17,099 nt of DNA from assembly GCA_030605515.1 (NCBI GenBank), contig JAUWIE010000001.1, forward strand, positions 1-17,099. The letters run 5' to 3'. The notes below the pieces were generated by a model, which worked only from the letters and a program-made list of their open reading frames with translations, did not search any database and had not been told where the DNA came from. Origin of the DNA: Thermoplasmatota archaeon (lineage in GTDB: Archaea; Thermoplasmatota; E2; DHVEG-1). Shown here one piece after another: positions 1 to 7,424 of this stretch (its first letter is position 1; every line of letters begins with the position of its first letter). The position numbers were made by a program, and so were the translations under genes.

Positions 1-84
1 AACTCATTATTGATATATGTTATATTCTGTATTATAATTGCAAGTGTTGCAACCATTCATATGAGATATGTTTGGAAAAAATAA
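1..84 (+). CDS. C-terminal fragment of a membrane protein (partial)
   Basis: The frame is open from the first base and stops with TAA at 82-84, giving 27 visible residues. They form one very hydrophobic helix (LLIYVIFCIIIIASVATI) followed by a short basic tail ending WKK, as in a last transmembrane segment with a cytoplasmic positive end. The stop lies 14 nt before the ATG of the next small membrane protein, so the two are probably cotranscribed. The family cannot be named because the 5' part is outside the window. It could also be a small complete one- or two-helix protein starting just upstream. Confidence 0.55.
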   Translation, partial: NSLLIYVIFCIIIASVATIHMRYVWKK

Positions 85-87
85 ATT

Positions 88-94
88 AGGTGGT
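88..94 (+). promoter_or_regulatory. Ribosome binding site deciding the start at 99
   Basis: AGGTGGT resembles the archaeal anti-16S consensus (GGAGGTGA) and lies four bases before the ATG at 99. It overlaps the alternative in-frame GTG at 90, which would then have no room for its own site. This is why the ATG at 99 is preferred. Confidence 0.5.
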
Positions 95-98
95 AAGG

Positions 99-374
99 AT
101 GGAGCTCGATACGGGTGTTATCTTTATAATTGCAGGAATAACAATATTATCACTAGCATTATTTATTGTCACATTTATAAGTTATTTAAAAAGTAGAAAC
201 GCGAAGCTTGTTTTTGTAAGCTTAATATTTTTATTTTTATTAATAAGAGGTTTATTGCTTAGTATTGGATTGTTCAATGATCATTTCTCATCATTTATTT
301 CTAGTGGATATATCTGGGTATTTGATTTGATAATTTTACTTCTGTTATATATAGCATATTCAACTAAGAGATAA
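99..374 (+). CDS. Small three-helix membrane protein
   Basis: A 91-residue protein with three predicted transmembrane helices at about residues 7-29, 37-59 and 71-87, with short loops (KSRNAK between helices 1 and 2; a polar NDHFSSFISS loop between 2 and 3) and a basic C-terminus (STKR). There are no catalytic motifs. The ATG at 99 is chosen over the in-frame GTG at 90 because a Shine-Dalgarno-like AGGTGGT sits just before it. The next gene, a tandem winged-helix regulator, starts 5 nt after its stop, so the two are almost certainly cotranscribed and perhaps translationally coupled. Small three-helix proteins beside winged-helix regulators are seen in other euryarchaea, where they are uncharacterised. 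A role as membrane sensor or anti-regulator for the neighbouring transcription factor is inference only. Confidence 0.7.
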   Translation: MELDTGVIFIIAGITILSLALFIVTFISYLKSRNAKLVFVSLIFLFLLIRGLLLSIGLFNDHFSSFISSGYIWVFDLIILLLLYIAYSTKR

Positions 375-379
375 AACCT

Positions 380-898
380 ATGAGTAATATTCGTGATCTA
401 GAAAACCGGAAAAAAATCTATCGTCTTATTGCAAGAAACCCAGGTTTAAATCTCAGTAAAATCGCAGAAACACTTCAAGTAAGCGTTCAGTTAGTGGATT
501 ATCACACAGCTAATCTTGAAGCGGAAGGACTACTTGCTATAGAAAAAAAAGAGGGTTATAAAAGGTTTTATATTAAAGGTGAAACAGGGGCTAGTGATAA
601 AAAATATATAGGTTTATTTCGACAAGAAATACCTCTAAAAATAGTTGAGTTTTTATTGAAAAATCCTTACTCAAGACACGGTACAATTCTAGAGTATTTA
701 GGTGTATCATCTCCTCATTTTTCGTATTATTTACGTAAACTATTAAAAAAAAATATTATACAGTTTTCATCACATGGTGATAAAAAAGGATACGTTGTTC
801 TTAATGAACACAATATTATTTCATTTCTAACTAGGTTTAAACCATTAAGCATGGAAAAAATGATTGAAGATACCTGGGCGGATTTTGCCCCTGTTTAA
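380..898 (+). CDS. Tandem winged-helix transcriptional regulator
   Basis: A 172-residue soluble protein made of two winged helix-turn-helix units. The first (residues about 8-67) has a helix-turn-helix NLSKIAETLQVSVQLVDYHT, a linker LEAEGLL and a wing with GYKRFYI. The second (about 80-147) repeats the pattern: IPLKIVEFLLKNP, then HGTILEYLGVSSPHFSYYLR, then LLKKNIIQF and a wing (GDKKGYVVL). This architecture is common in euryarchaeal one-component regulators related to ArsR/MarR folds. There are no metal-binding cysteines and no ligand domain, so the signal is unknown. No strong ribosome site precedes the ATG; the 5-nt gap from the membrane protein suggests coupled translation. The gene is convergent with birA, with about 50 nt between their stops. 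Regulator identity is secure; its targets are not known. Confidence 0.85.
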   Translation: MSNIRDLENRKKIYRLIARNPGLNLSKIAETLQVSVQLVDYHTANLEAEGLLAIEKKEGYKRFYIKGETGASDKKYIGLFRQEIPLKIVEFLLKNPYSRHGTILEYLGVSSPHFSYYLRKLLKKNIIQFSSHGDKKGYVVLNEHNIISFLTRFKPLSMEKMIEDTWADFAPV

Positions 899-949
899 AA
901 TGTTTTCATGATAAATAAAGCAATATCTAATTTATTATAGCAATTTGGG

Positions 950-1753
950 TTAACATTCCTTAAAATAAATGCAGTCCCCGCTTGTAATTTTTTTAGTCTC
1001 ACCTGATTCTGTAGCAACAATTAGAAATCCTGATTGATCAATATCAATAGCTTTTCCTTTTATTTTGTCTGATGATGTTTCTATTATTACTTTTTTATCA
1101 AGTGTATCAGAATTAATTCTCCATTCATTAAGAATCATATTGAAAGCTCCATTGAGAAACATAGAATAATACTTATCTAATATAATTAATAGGTTCTCTA
1201 GGAATTTATAGTAATCAACTTTAGAAGTAAGTTCAAATGATAATGAGGTAGTGCTGTTTTTTAATTCACTAGGGAAAGAATCTGGTTTATTGTTTAAGTT
1301 AATACCAATACCTAAAACTACATACTTTAATTGATTGCCTGCGTGTTCTGATTCAAGTAATATCCCTGCAACTTTTTTACCGTTTATTCTGACATCATTA
1401 GGCCATTTTATTTTCGTTTGAAGCTTATAACATGATGTTATTGCTTTTGATACAGCAAGTGCAGTCATCAATGGCAGTATTGTTGTTTTATCAGGTGTTA
1501 TATCTGGTTTAAGAATAATCGATAGATATAAACCACCATCTGGTGACTCCCATTTTCTATTAAATCTCCCTCGGCCTTTTTTTTGTGTTTTTGAAATGAT
1601 TATTGTTCCTTCATCTTCATCTTCTAAAGCGAGTTTTTTTGCTTTTTCATTTGTAGAAGAAATTTCATCAAAAACAATGATTTTTTTTACAATACGTAGA
1701 TCTAGTTTTTTTGAAAGATCCTGTGTTCTTTCTAAAAATTTTTCATATTTCAT
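950..1753 (-). CDS. birA: Biotin--protein ligase, monofunctional (no DNA-binding domain)
   Basis: A 267-residue enzyme that activates biotin with ATP and transfers it to the acceptor lysine of biotin-dependent carboxylases. Visible family motifs are SSTN (32-35), the biotinyl-adenylate loop GRGRFNRKW (60-68), KWPND (116-120), GILLE (130-134) and GIGINLN (148-154), followed by a small SH3-like C-terminal domain (about 220-267). Only some 25 residues precede the catalytic core, so the N-terminal repressor helix-turn-helix of E. coli BirA is absent and the protein should not regulate transcription. It starts 24 nt after pycA stops, as the last gene of pycB-pycA-birA. Its substrate is almost certainly Lys573 of PycB, the only biotinyl domain in the window. 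Pyruvate carboxylase and biotin ligase genes are also linked in some methanogens. Confidence 0.95.
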   Translation of the reverse strand: MKYEKFLERTQDLSKKLDLRIVKKIIVFDEISSTNEKAKKLALEDEDEGTIIISKTQKKGRGRFNRKWESPDGGLYLSIILKPDITPDKTTILPLMTALAVSKAITSCYKLQTKIKWPNDVRINGKKVAGILLESEHAGNQLKYVVLGIGINLNNKPDSFPSELKNSTTSLSFELTSKVDYYKFLENLLIILDKYYSMFLNGAFNMILNEWRINSDTLDKKVIIETSSDKIKGKAIDIDQSGFLIVATESGETKKITSGDCIYFKEC

Positions 1754-1777
1754 GGTTTTCTAGAATAATTTTTATGA

Positions 1778-3238
1778 TTATTTATTGTGTTGTGCGTTGC
1801 TTGCAGCAATTATTACTGTTTGCACCGCTGCCATTGCAGCAGCGGTTCTTGGAGTAGATGATTGTGTTTTTTGTTCTTTTACGTGTTCAACTACTTGATC
1901 AAGAATATTATATCTTGGTATGAAACTTGTATCATATTTTCCTGATACCCATTGTGAGTTGTTCATTACTACTTGATGAAATGGTATATTATGTCGTACT
2001 CCGCCGATTTGGTATTCCCATAATGCTCGTTTAGTTCGCTCTATTGCACGTGGTCTGTCCTCTGCCCATATGATGAGTTTTGCAATCATTGAATCATAAA
2101 ATGGTGGAATAGTAAAACCTTGGTAAACACCTGAATCAATCCTAATACCAGGGCCACTTGGCTCAGCATACTTTATTATTTTACCAGGTGCGGGCTGGAA
2201 ATTATTAAGCGGGTCCTCAGCGTTAATACGACATTCAATAGAATGACCACGTGGATGAATATCATCCTGGCAATACTCAAGTTCAAGGCCAGATGCGACC
2301 CTTAACTGCTCACGAGCAAGATCAATACCTGTGATAGCCTCAGTAATCGGATGTTCCACCTGAAGTCTTGTGTTCATCTCAAGGAAATAATATTTACCAT
2401 CCTTAAACATAAACTCACAAGTTCCAGCGTTATAATAACCAGCTGTTTTAGCAGCTAGAACTGCTTGTTTGCCCATCTTTTCTCTAAGCTCGGGTGTGAG
2501 TGCACAAGATGGTGTTTCCTCAATAAGCTTTTGATGTCGACGTTGAACACTGCATTCACGTTCAAAACAATGAATCAGATGATCTTTTTTATCGCCAATA
2601 ACCTGGAACTCAATATGTCTGGGGTCGCTTATGAATTTTTCAATAAAAACTGAATCATCACCAAAAGAGTTTTTAGCAAGTTGCCTTACGGATTCAAGGG
2701 CGTTCTCTATTTGTTGTTCATTTTCAACCATTTGAATACCGATACCGCCACCACCTGCAGATGCCTTAAGCATCACAGGGTAACCAATCTCATGTGCGAT
2801 ATCCTTTGCTTTTTCATGATCAGAAATAGCTTCGGTAACTCCTGGTACAACATGAACACCTGCTTCAATCATAGATTTCTTGGAATCGATCTTAGAGCAC
2901 ATTAGTTTCATCGCATTAATAGGTGGACCAATAAATTCAATACCGTTTTTAAGGCACATTTCTGCAAACTCAGCGTTTTCTGCCATAAAACCATAACCAG
3001 GGTGAATACCCTCAGTTTTAGATTCAATTGCTACATCAATAATTTTCTCCTTATTCAGATAACTTTGACTAGCTGGACCTGGGCCGATATTGTATTTTTC
3101 ATCTGCATATCGGACAAAAAGAGCGTTTTTATCAGCATCAGAAAAGACAGCAACTGTTGAAACTCCTAGTTCTTTGCAAGCGCGCATGATTCGTATCGCG
3201 ATCTCACCACGGTTTGCAATAAGTACTTTATTAAGCAT
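1778..3238 (-). CDS. pycA: Pyruvate carboxylase subunit A (biotin carboxylase)
   Basis: A 486-residue ATP-grasp biotin carboxylase that uses ATP and bicarbonate to carboxylate the biotin on PycB. Motifs in order: N-terminal ANRGEIAIRI (8-17), HPGYGFMAEN (79-88), the glycine-rich ATP loop GGGGIG (162-167), RRHQKLIEE with Lys237 (matching E. coli AccC Lys238), metal ligands Glu275 and Glu287, and NTRLQVEH with catalytic Arg291 (E. coli Arg292). All key residues are kept. It has about 35 residues beyond the usual 450 of AccC, an Ala-rich tail (TAAAMAAVQTVIIAASN) that may help subunit contact. It lies 19 nt downstream of pycB, with a weak GAAGGG site before its ATG. The alternative, a subunit of acetyl-/propionyl-CoA carboxylase, is less likely because the partner encodes an OadA/PycB-type carboxyltransferase. 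Confidence 0.94.
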   Translation of the reverse strand: MLNKVLIANRGEIAIRIMRACKELGVSTVAVFSDADKNALFVRYADEKYNIGPGPASQSYLNKEKIIDVAIESKTEGIHPGYGFMAENAEFAEMCLKNGIEFIGPPINAMKLMCSKIDSKKSMIEAGVHVVPGVTEAISDHEKAKDIAHEIGYPVMLKASAGGGGIGIQMVENEQQIENALESVRQLAKNSFGDDSVFIEKFISDPRHIEFQVIGDKKDHLIHCFERECSVQRRHQKLIEETPSCALTPELREKMGKQAVLAAKTAGYYNAGTCEFMFKDGKYYFLEMNTRLQVEHPITEAITGIDLAREQLRVASGLELEYCQDDIHPRGHSIECRINAEDPLNNFQPAPGKIIKYAEPSGPGIRIDSGVYQGFTIPPFYDSMIAKLIIWAEDRPRAIERTKRALWEYQIGGVRHNIPFHQVVMNNSQWVSGKYDTSFIPRYNILDQVVEHVKEQKTQSSTPRTAAAMAAVQTVIIAASNAQHNK

Positions 3239-3257
3239 AATCCAATCCCTTCATATC

Positions 3258-5081
3258 TTAGAGTATCTGCATGAGAAGATCCCCACTACTCACAGAATCT
3301 CCTTCTTTAACATAGATTTCTTTTACCTCGCCCTCTGATTCAGATTTAATCTCTTGTTCCATTTTCATAGCTTCAATAGTCGCTAATACGTCCCCTTTCT
3401 TGACTTTGTCAGCCTTCTTGACTTTAACACCGAGGATTGTACCCTGCATATTAGATTTTACTCCTCCCTCAACATCCTTGGGCTTCCCAGCTGTTGGCGC
3501 ACCACCCGCACCAGCGACTAGAAATCCACCAGATGGAGTTACCTTAACTTCAAATGGTTCACCATCAACTTCTACTTCAAACTCAGTAGGGATCTGTGCT
3601 GGACCAGCTCGTTGATCAGGTGGAACTGTCTCAATCCACAGTTGCTTATACTCAGGAAATGATTGTTTAACCATACCGCGCATAAGCTGATGATCAACTT
3701 TAAGTGGTAAAATATTACTTGTAAACTCAGCCTTTGCCTCACCTTTCAAAAATTTAAGACCAACCTGAGGGAATAAAATATATGTCATTATATCCTCTTC
3801 TTTTTTAACAAGAGAACCACCATCAATTTCCATAATCTCTTTCTTACGTGCATCCCACATAGGTTTTATCAAATCAGAAGGCCTACAGTCAATAACTTCA
3901 TCCTTCCATTTCAGCCCGAGTACTTTTTTCATGATCTCAGGTTTAATCTCAGCAGGAGGTTTACCATACATGCCACGACAGTAATCCTTTGTTTCCTTTG
4001 TTACAACTTTATATCTCCCATGAAGAACATTCATAACCGCTTGAACACCTACAACCTGACTTGAAGGTGTAACAAGTGGCGGATAACCAAGTTCTTCACG
4101 AACACGAGCGGTTTCATCAAGGATATCACGGTATTTATCATGAGCATCTTGTTCCTCTAACTGAAAAATAAGATTAGAAAGCATACCACCGGGAACCTGA
4201 TGAAGTGTTACACTAGGATCCACCTTAAGAGCATTAAAACGGTGGAGATGACGGTATTTCTCCCAGATTTCAAGGAAATATTTACGAATCTCAATAAGAA
4301 GCTCTAAATCGTAACCTGTATCCCACTCAGTTCCTTTTAATGCAGCAACAACACTCTCTGTTGGAGGTGCTGCAGTACCACCAGAAATTGGTGACATAGC
4401 AGTATCTAAAATATCGATACCTGCTTCAGCTGCACGTTGATACGACATACCTGTCATTCCACTAGTGCAGTGGGAGTGAAGGTCAATTGGAAGCTTAATG
4501 CCTGCATCTTTACATCCATTAATGATATCATATGCACGTTTTGGTGATATCATCCCGGCCATGTCTTTTATACAAAGAGTGTCAGCACCCATTTTTTCAA
4601 GTTTTTCAAACTTTCTAACAAAATAATCAACTGTATGAATAGGAGAAATAGTATAACTTAAGCATGCTTGAACATGACCACCGTTTTCCTTTGTCGCTTT
4701 CATTGGTGTTTCCATATTACGAAGGTCATTTAATGCATCAAAAATACGGAAATAATCGCAACCGTTTTTCTTTGCAAAATATATGAATTTTTTAACTACA
4801 TCATCCGGGAAATTCCAATATGCGACAATATTCATTGCTCGCTCAAGCATTTGTAGTGGTGTATTTGGCAAAGCCTTTTTTAACTGGTTTAATCGGTCCC
4901 AAGGATCCTGGTTAAGATATCTAATTGACACGTCAAATGTTGCACCGCCCCATACTTCAAGTGAAAAAAATCCTACTTGATCTAATTTATCTGTGATAGG
5001 TAGCATGTCCTCAGTTCTCATTCTTGTAGCAAGCATTGACTGATGAGCATCTCTTAATATTTGTTCATGTAGTTGTACCAT
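3258..5081 (-). CDS. pycB: Pyruvate carboxylase subunit B (carboxyltransferase plus biotin carrier)
   Basis: A 607-residue protein that carries biotin and transfers the carboxyl group to pyruvate, forming oxaloacetate. The N-terminal HMGL-like TIM barrel (about 1-280) opens with ILRDAHQSMLATRMRTEDML, including metal ligand Asp11; Lys172 in KDMAG is the carboxylated/biotin-interacting lysine, and His202 and His204 (LHSHCTSG) bind the metal. The conserved PYC/OADA domain spans about 285-490 (VPGGMLSNL at 296-304). A flexible Gly/Ala/Pro linker (about 518-535) leads to the biotinyl domain with EAMKM, biotinylated at Lys573, 34 residues from the C-terminus as is typical. It is first in its operon and has a strong ribosome site. 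The same fold serves Na+-pumping oxaloacetate decarboxylase, but no beta or gamma pump subunit is present and pycA is adjacent, so the anaplerotic carboxylase is preferred. Confidence 0.94.
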   Translation of the reverse strand: MVQLHEQILRDAHQSMLATRMRTEDMLPITDKLDQVGFFSLEVWGGATFDVSIRYLNQDPWDRLNQLKKALPNTPLQMLERAMNIVAYWNFPDDVVKKFIYFAKKNGCDYFRIFDALNDLRNMETPMKATKENGGHVQACLSYTISPIHTVDYFVRKFEKLEKMGADTLCIKDMAGMISPKRAYDIINGCKDAGIKLPIDLHSHCTSGMTGMSYQRAAEAGIDILDTAMSPISGGTAAPPTESVVAALKGTEWDTGYDLELLIEIRKYFLEIWEKYRHLHRFNALKVDPSVTLHQVPGGMLSNLIFQLEEQDAHDKYRDILDETARVREELGYPPLVTPSSQVVGVQAVMNVLHGRYKVVTKETKDYCRGMYGKPPAEIKPEIMKKVLGLKWKDEVIDCRPSDLIKPMWDARKKEIMEIDGGSLVKKEEDIMTYILFPQVGLKFLKGEAKAEFTSNILPLKVDHQLMRGMVKQSFPEYKQLWIETVPPDQRAGPAQIPTEFEVEVDGEPFEVKVTPSGGFLVAGAGGAPTAGKPKDVEGGVKSNMQGTILGVKVKKADKVKKGDVLATIEAMKMEQEIKSESEGEVKEIYVKEGDSVSSGDLLMQIL

Positions 5082-5089
5082 TTATATTT

Positions 5090-5094
5090 CCTCC
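5090..5094 (-). promoter_or_regulatory. Ribosome binding site of pycB
   Basis: On the minus strand GGAGG stands eight bases before the ATG of pycB. It is one of the two clearest Shine-Dalgarno sites in the window, and it confirms the chosen start. Confidence 0.7.
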
Positions 5095-5157
5095 ATATAC
5101 CCTAATACTAATTTATTTTATTTTTATCTTAAATTATATGATATAGCAGGTGTAGAA

Positions 5158-5188
5158 CGGTATCTAATAACCCTACTTAAAAATACCG
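5158..5188. repeat. Split inverted repeat CGGTAT / ATACCG, possible operator
   Basis: CGGTAT at 5158-5163 and its exact reverse complement ATACCG at 5183-5188 are separated by 19 nt in the middle of the divergent promoter region, about 77-107 nt upstream of the pycB start. The half-site centres are 25 nt apart. It could be a dimeric regulator site or a hairpin in a leader RNA. Six-base arms can arise by chance, so the call is weak. Confidence 0.2.
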
Positions 5189-5360
5189 GGGCATCATAAA
5201 TAATAAATCAAGAGTTTTGTTTTGTAAAATATAATTAAAAAATGAAACAAATTAGTAGCAATATATGGATTGTATATGACGGATTTCTAAAAAAAACAAT
5301 ATTTAGTAAGTTATTTGTACACAGTCTGATATTTGAGTTGGTTTATCTGAAGGTTAATAA

Positions 5361-7400
5361 ATGGCTAAAAAAATCTTGATTTACTTTGCTTTATTGGTTC
5401 TAATTTTTTCGTTTTTTCCTCAGTTTTCATTAGCAATATCAACTGGTCAGATCTATGAAGGTGAAGTATCTCTTGGTTATCGTAATGTTACTGTGTATGC
5501 TCCTGCTGTTGCTACTACAGATAAAGGATATATTGGAGTGATTTCTACGATAACTGTTACTATTCAGAATGGAAGCGGTAGAGTATTTGTGGATACATTA
5601 CCTCTTACTCAGATTGATATGCAGGGTTCTGCTCGTCTTGCAGTAAAAGTTGCAAGTACTCTTGTTGAAAATGATGAGAATTGTGGTGTTGATCCATCTG
5701 ATTATGATTATTTTTTTGTGGTGAGAACATCAGCTCCTATTATTGGCGGTCCTTCCGCTGGTGCTATTATGACGGTTGCTACAATTGCTCTTCTTGAAAA
5801 TTGGACGATTGATGACAAAACTGTGATGACTGGGATGATAAATCCTGATGGTGGCATTGGTCCTATTGGTGGGATTATTCAAAAACTTGAGGCCGCCTAT
5901 TCCGTTGGTGCGACACGGTTTTTAATTCCAAAAGGACAGGGTACTTATATTGAAATGATAACAGAGACAATAGTTGAAAATGGCAGGAGAAGAACGGTTT
6001 CTACACCAGTTACTCGCAATGTTGCAGAGTATGGGATAGAGAACTTTGGTATAGAAGTTGTTGAAGTAGCAGATGTAAATGAGGCTGTTATGAATTTTAC
6101 AGGTTTTGGGTTTGATGTTCCAGTTTCTGATGTTCAGATTACAACTGAGGATTATGTGGACTCAATGAAACCTCTTGCATCAACCCTTTTAGAAGAAGCA
6201 AGGATGTTTTATCAAAATGCAAGCTCAGATGTGGTAAATACAACGATTTCCAATCGTCACCCTACATATTATCAGAATCTAATCATAGATATTCTTAATG
6301 ATGCAGGAGATCTATTAGATGAATCACAAAACTGGTATGATCAGGGTTTGTATTATTCAAGTACGAGTAAGTCGTTTCAATCATTAATTGATTCGCGTTA
6401 TGTATTTTATACTTGTGAATATTTTAATTCTGGTAATAGCAATGAATATATCGTCTCTCTCCTTGATGATGTGACATCGTTTTATGAAAGTAAAAGTGAT
6501 GAAGCTGAAAATGCTGATATTAATGGCATGGTATCTTTACAATGTGTTGGGGCAGCGCAAAAACGGGTATCTGAAGCTGGTTCTTTTTTAGAGGATGCTC
6601 GTGATAGTTATTATAATTTAGATCATCTAGGAGCATTGTATAAAATTGCGTTTGCAATGGAAAGAAGTAGAAGTGTAGGATGGTGGCTTAATATTGGTGC
6701 TCCATTCAACGACACGGGAAATGTTAATATTACAGTCCTGAAGAATCTTGCAGCGGAGTACATTGAAGATGGGCGACAGGCTGCAGTGTATTCAAGTGTT
6801 ATTTTACAGGAGATAGGAAAAACCTCGAGTTATCTTGATGAATCTGAAGTTTTACTAGCTGCAGCTGAGGAAGATTTTGAAAAAGATTTTATTGCTGCTG
6901 CTCTGTTTAATGCTTTTGAGGCGCTTGCAAAAGCAAATCTAGCAATTGAAATTATTGATGGTATAACAGAGGATAAAATAGATAGAGCACGTGAGAGAGC
7001 AAGCAATAGCATAAGTGATAGTAGAAACATCGGAATTGAGCCAGTTTTAGCCGTAAGTTACTATGAATATGCCCAGAGCCTTGTAAATGATTCTGAGCTT
7101 GATGTTGCAATTGGGTACTATAAATACAGTGGTATAATTGCTGGTGCACTTGGATTTACAAATTTTTCAATTAAAGGATATTCTTCAAGGTATGTTGGAA
7201 TCCCAAAGATAGATACTCGTTTATGGAAAAGAGGAATATTTGAATATTTTGAATATCTAGTATTTTTTACACTTGTTGGATGCCTTGGGGGGCTTGGTTT
7301 AGGGTTAATTATTGGTGGTCTTTTATTTAAAAAACAGAAAGATAGTTATGATCAATGGACGCCGAGAAGTATTAACGATTATTACAAAAAAAACAAATAA
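5361..7400 (+). CDS. Membrane-anchored extracellular Lon-type (S16) serine protease, COG1750-like
   Basis: A 679-residue protein with a signal peptide (residues 1-25: KK then a hydrophobic core ending FSLA), an extracellular protease domain of the Lon superfamily (about 30-255), a helical region (about 260-625) and one C-terminal transmembrane helix (about 633-655) followed by a basic cytoplasmic tail. The catalytic serine is Ser132 in GGPSAG and the general-base lysine is Lys175 in IQKLEAA. The 43-residue spacing equals that of the Ser/Lys pair in E. coli Lon. There is no AAA+ ATPase domain, so proteolysis is not ATP-driven by this chain. The helical part has several similar helix-turn-helix units (for example LDESEVLLAAAEEDFEKDFIA), perhaps a substrate platform, and carries N-glycosylation sequons. 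This matches the archaeal predicted secreted proteases of COG1750; the natural substrate is unknown. EndA follows after 24 nt. Confidence 0.85.
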   Translation: MAKKILIYFALLVLIFSFFPQFSLAISTGQIYEGEVSLGYRNVTVYAPAVATTDKGYIGVISTITVTIQNGSGRVFVDTLPLTQIDMQGSARLAVKVASTLVENDENCGVDPSDYDYFFVVRTSAPIIGGPSAGAIMTVATIALLENWTIDDKTVMTGMINPDGGIGPIGGIIQKLEAAYSVGATRFLIPKGQGTYIEMITETIVENGRRRTVSTPVTRNVAEYGIENFGIEVVEVADVNEAVMNFTGFGFDVPVSDVQITTEDYVDSMKPLASTLLEEARMFYQNASSDVVNTTISNRHPTYYQNLIIDILNDAGDLLDESQNWYDQGLYYSSTSKSFQSLIDSRYVFYTCEYFNSGNSNEYIVSLLDDVTSFYESKSDEAENADINGMVSLQCVGAAQKRVSEAGSFLEDARDSYYNLDHLGALYKIAFAMERSRSVGWWLNIGAPFNDTGNVNITVLKNLAAEYIEDGRQAAVYSSVILQEIGKTSSYLDESEVLLAAAEEDFEKDFIAAALFNAFEALAKANLAIEIIDGITEDKIDRARERASNSISDSRNIGIEPVLAVSYYEYAQSLVNDSELDVAIGYYKYSGIIAGALGFTNFSIKGYSSRYVGIPKIDTRLWKRGIFEYFEYLVFFTLVGCLGGLGLGLIIGGLLFKKQKDSYDQWTPRSINDYYKKNK

Positions 7401-7424
7401 CAGATATAGCTATATGTTTTTCAT

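Larger units (their letters stand above)
5082..5360. other. Divergent intergenic region between pycB and the Lon-like protease gene
   Basis: 279 nt without a gene, very AT-rich, separating two divergent transcription units, so it must hold both promoters. On the minus strand the pycB leader contains the ribosome site and A/T stretches at about 5110-5140 where a TATA box could lie, but none matches the archaeal consensus well. On the plus strand a GAAGGT at 5349-5354 is a weak ribosome site for the protease ATG at 5361. A split inverted repeat lies at 5158-5188. No tRNA or other structured RNA was recognised. Confidence 0.5.

Noticed and set aside
90..98. GTG at 90 as the start of the small membrane protein
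   Set aside because: It overlaps the likely ribosome site AGGTGGT, which is well placed for the ATG at 99.
2465..3338. Plus-strand open frames over pycA and the pycB 3' end
   Set aside because: They lie opposite strongly conserved coding sequence and show no recognisable protein features; they are antisense shadows.
3258..5081. Na+-pumping oxaloacetate decarboxylase alpha subunit
   Set aside because: The chain would fit, but no membrane beta or gamma subunit is nearby and a biotin carboxylase and biotin ligase are; pyruvate carboxylase explains all three genes.
5082..5360. A tRNA or small structured RNA in the largest non-IS intergenic region
   Set aside because: No cloverleaf, GGTTCRA-like T-loop or long stem was found; only the short split palindrome stands out.
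6830..7149. Minus-strand frames inside the Lon-like protease gene
   Set aside because: Low-complexity Ser/Ala/Leu-rich or His/Gln/Tyr-rich translations opposite a real gene, with no ribosome site.
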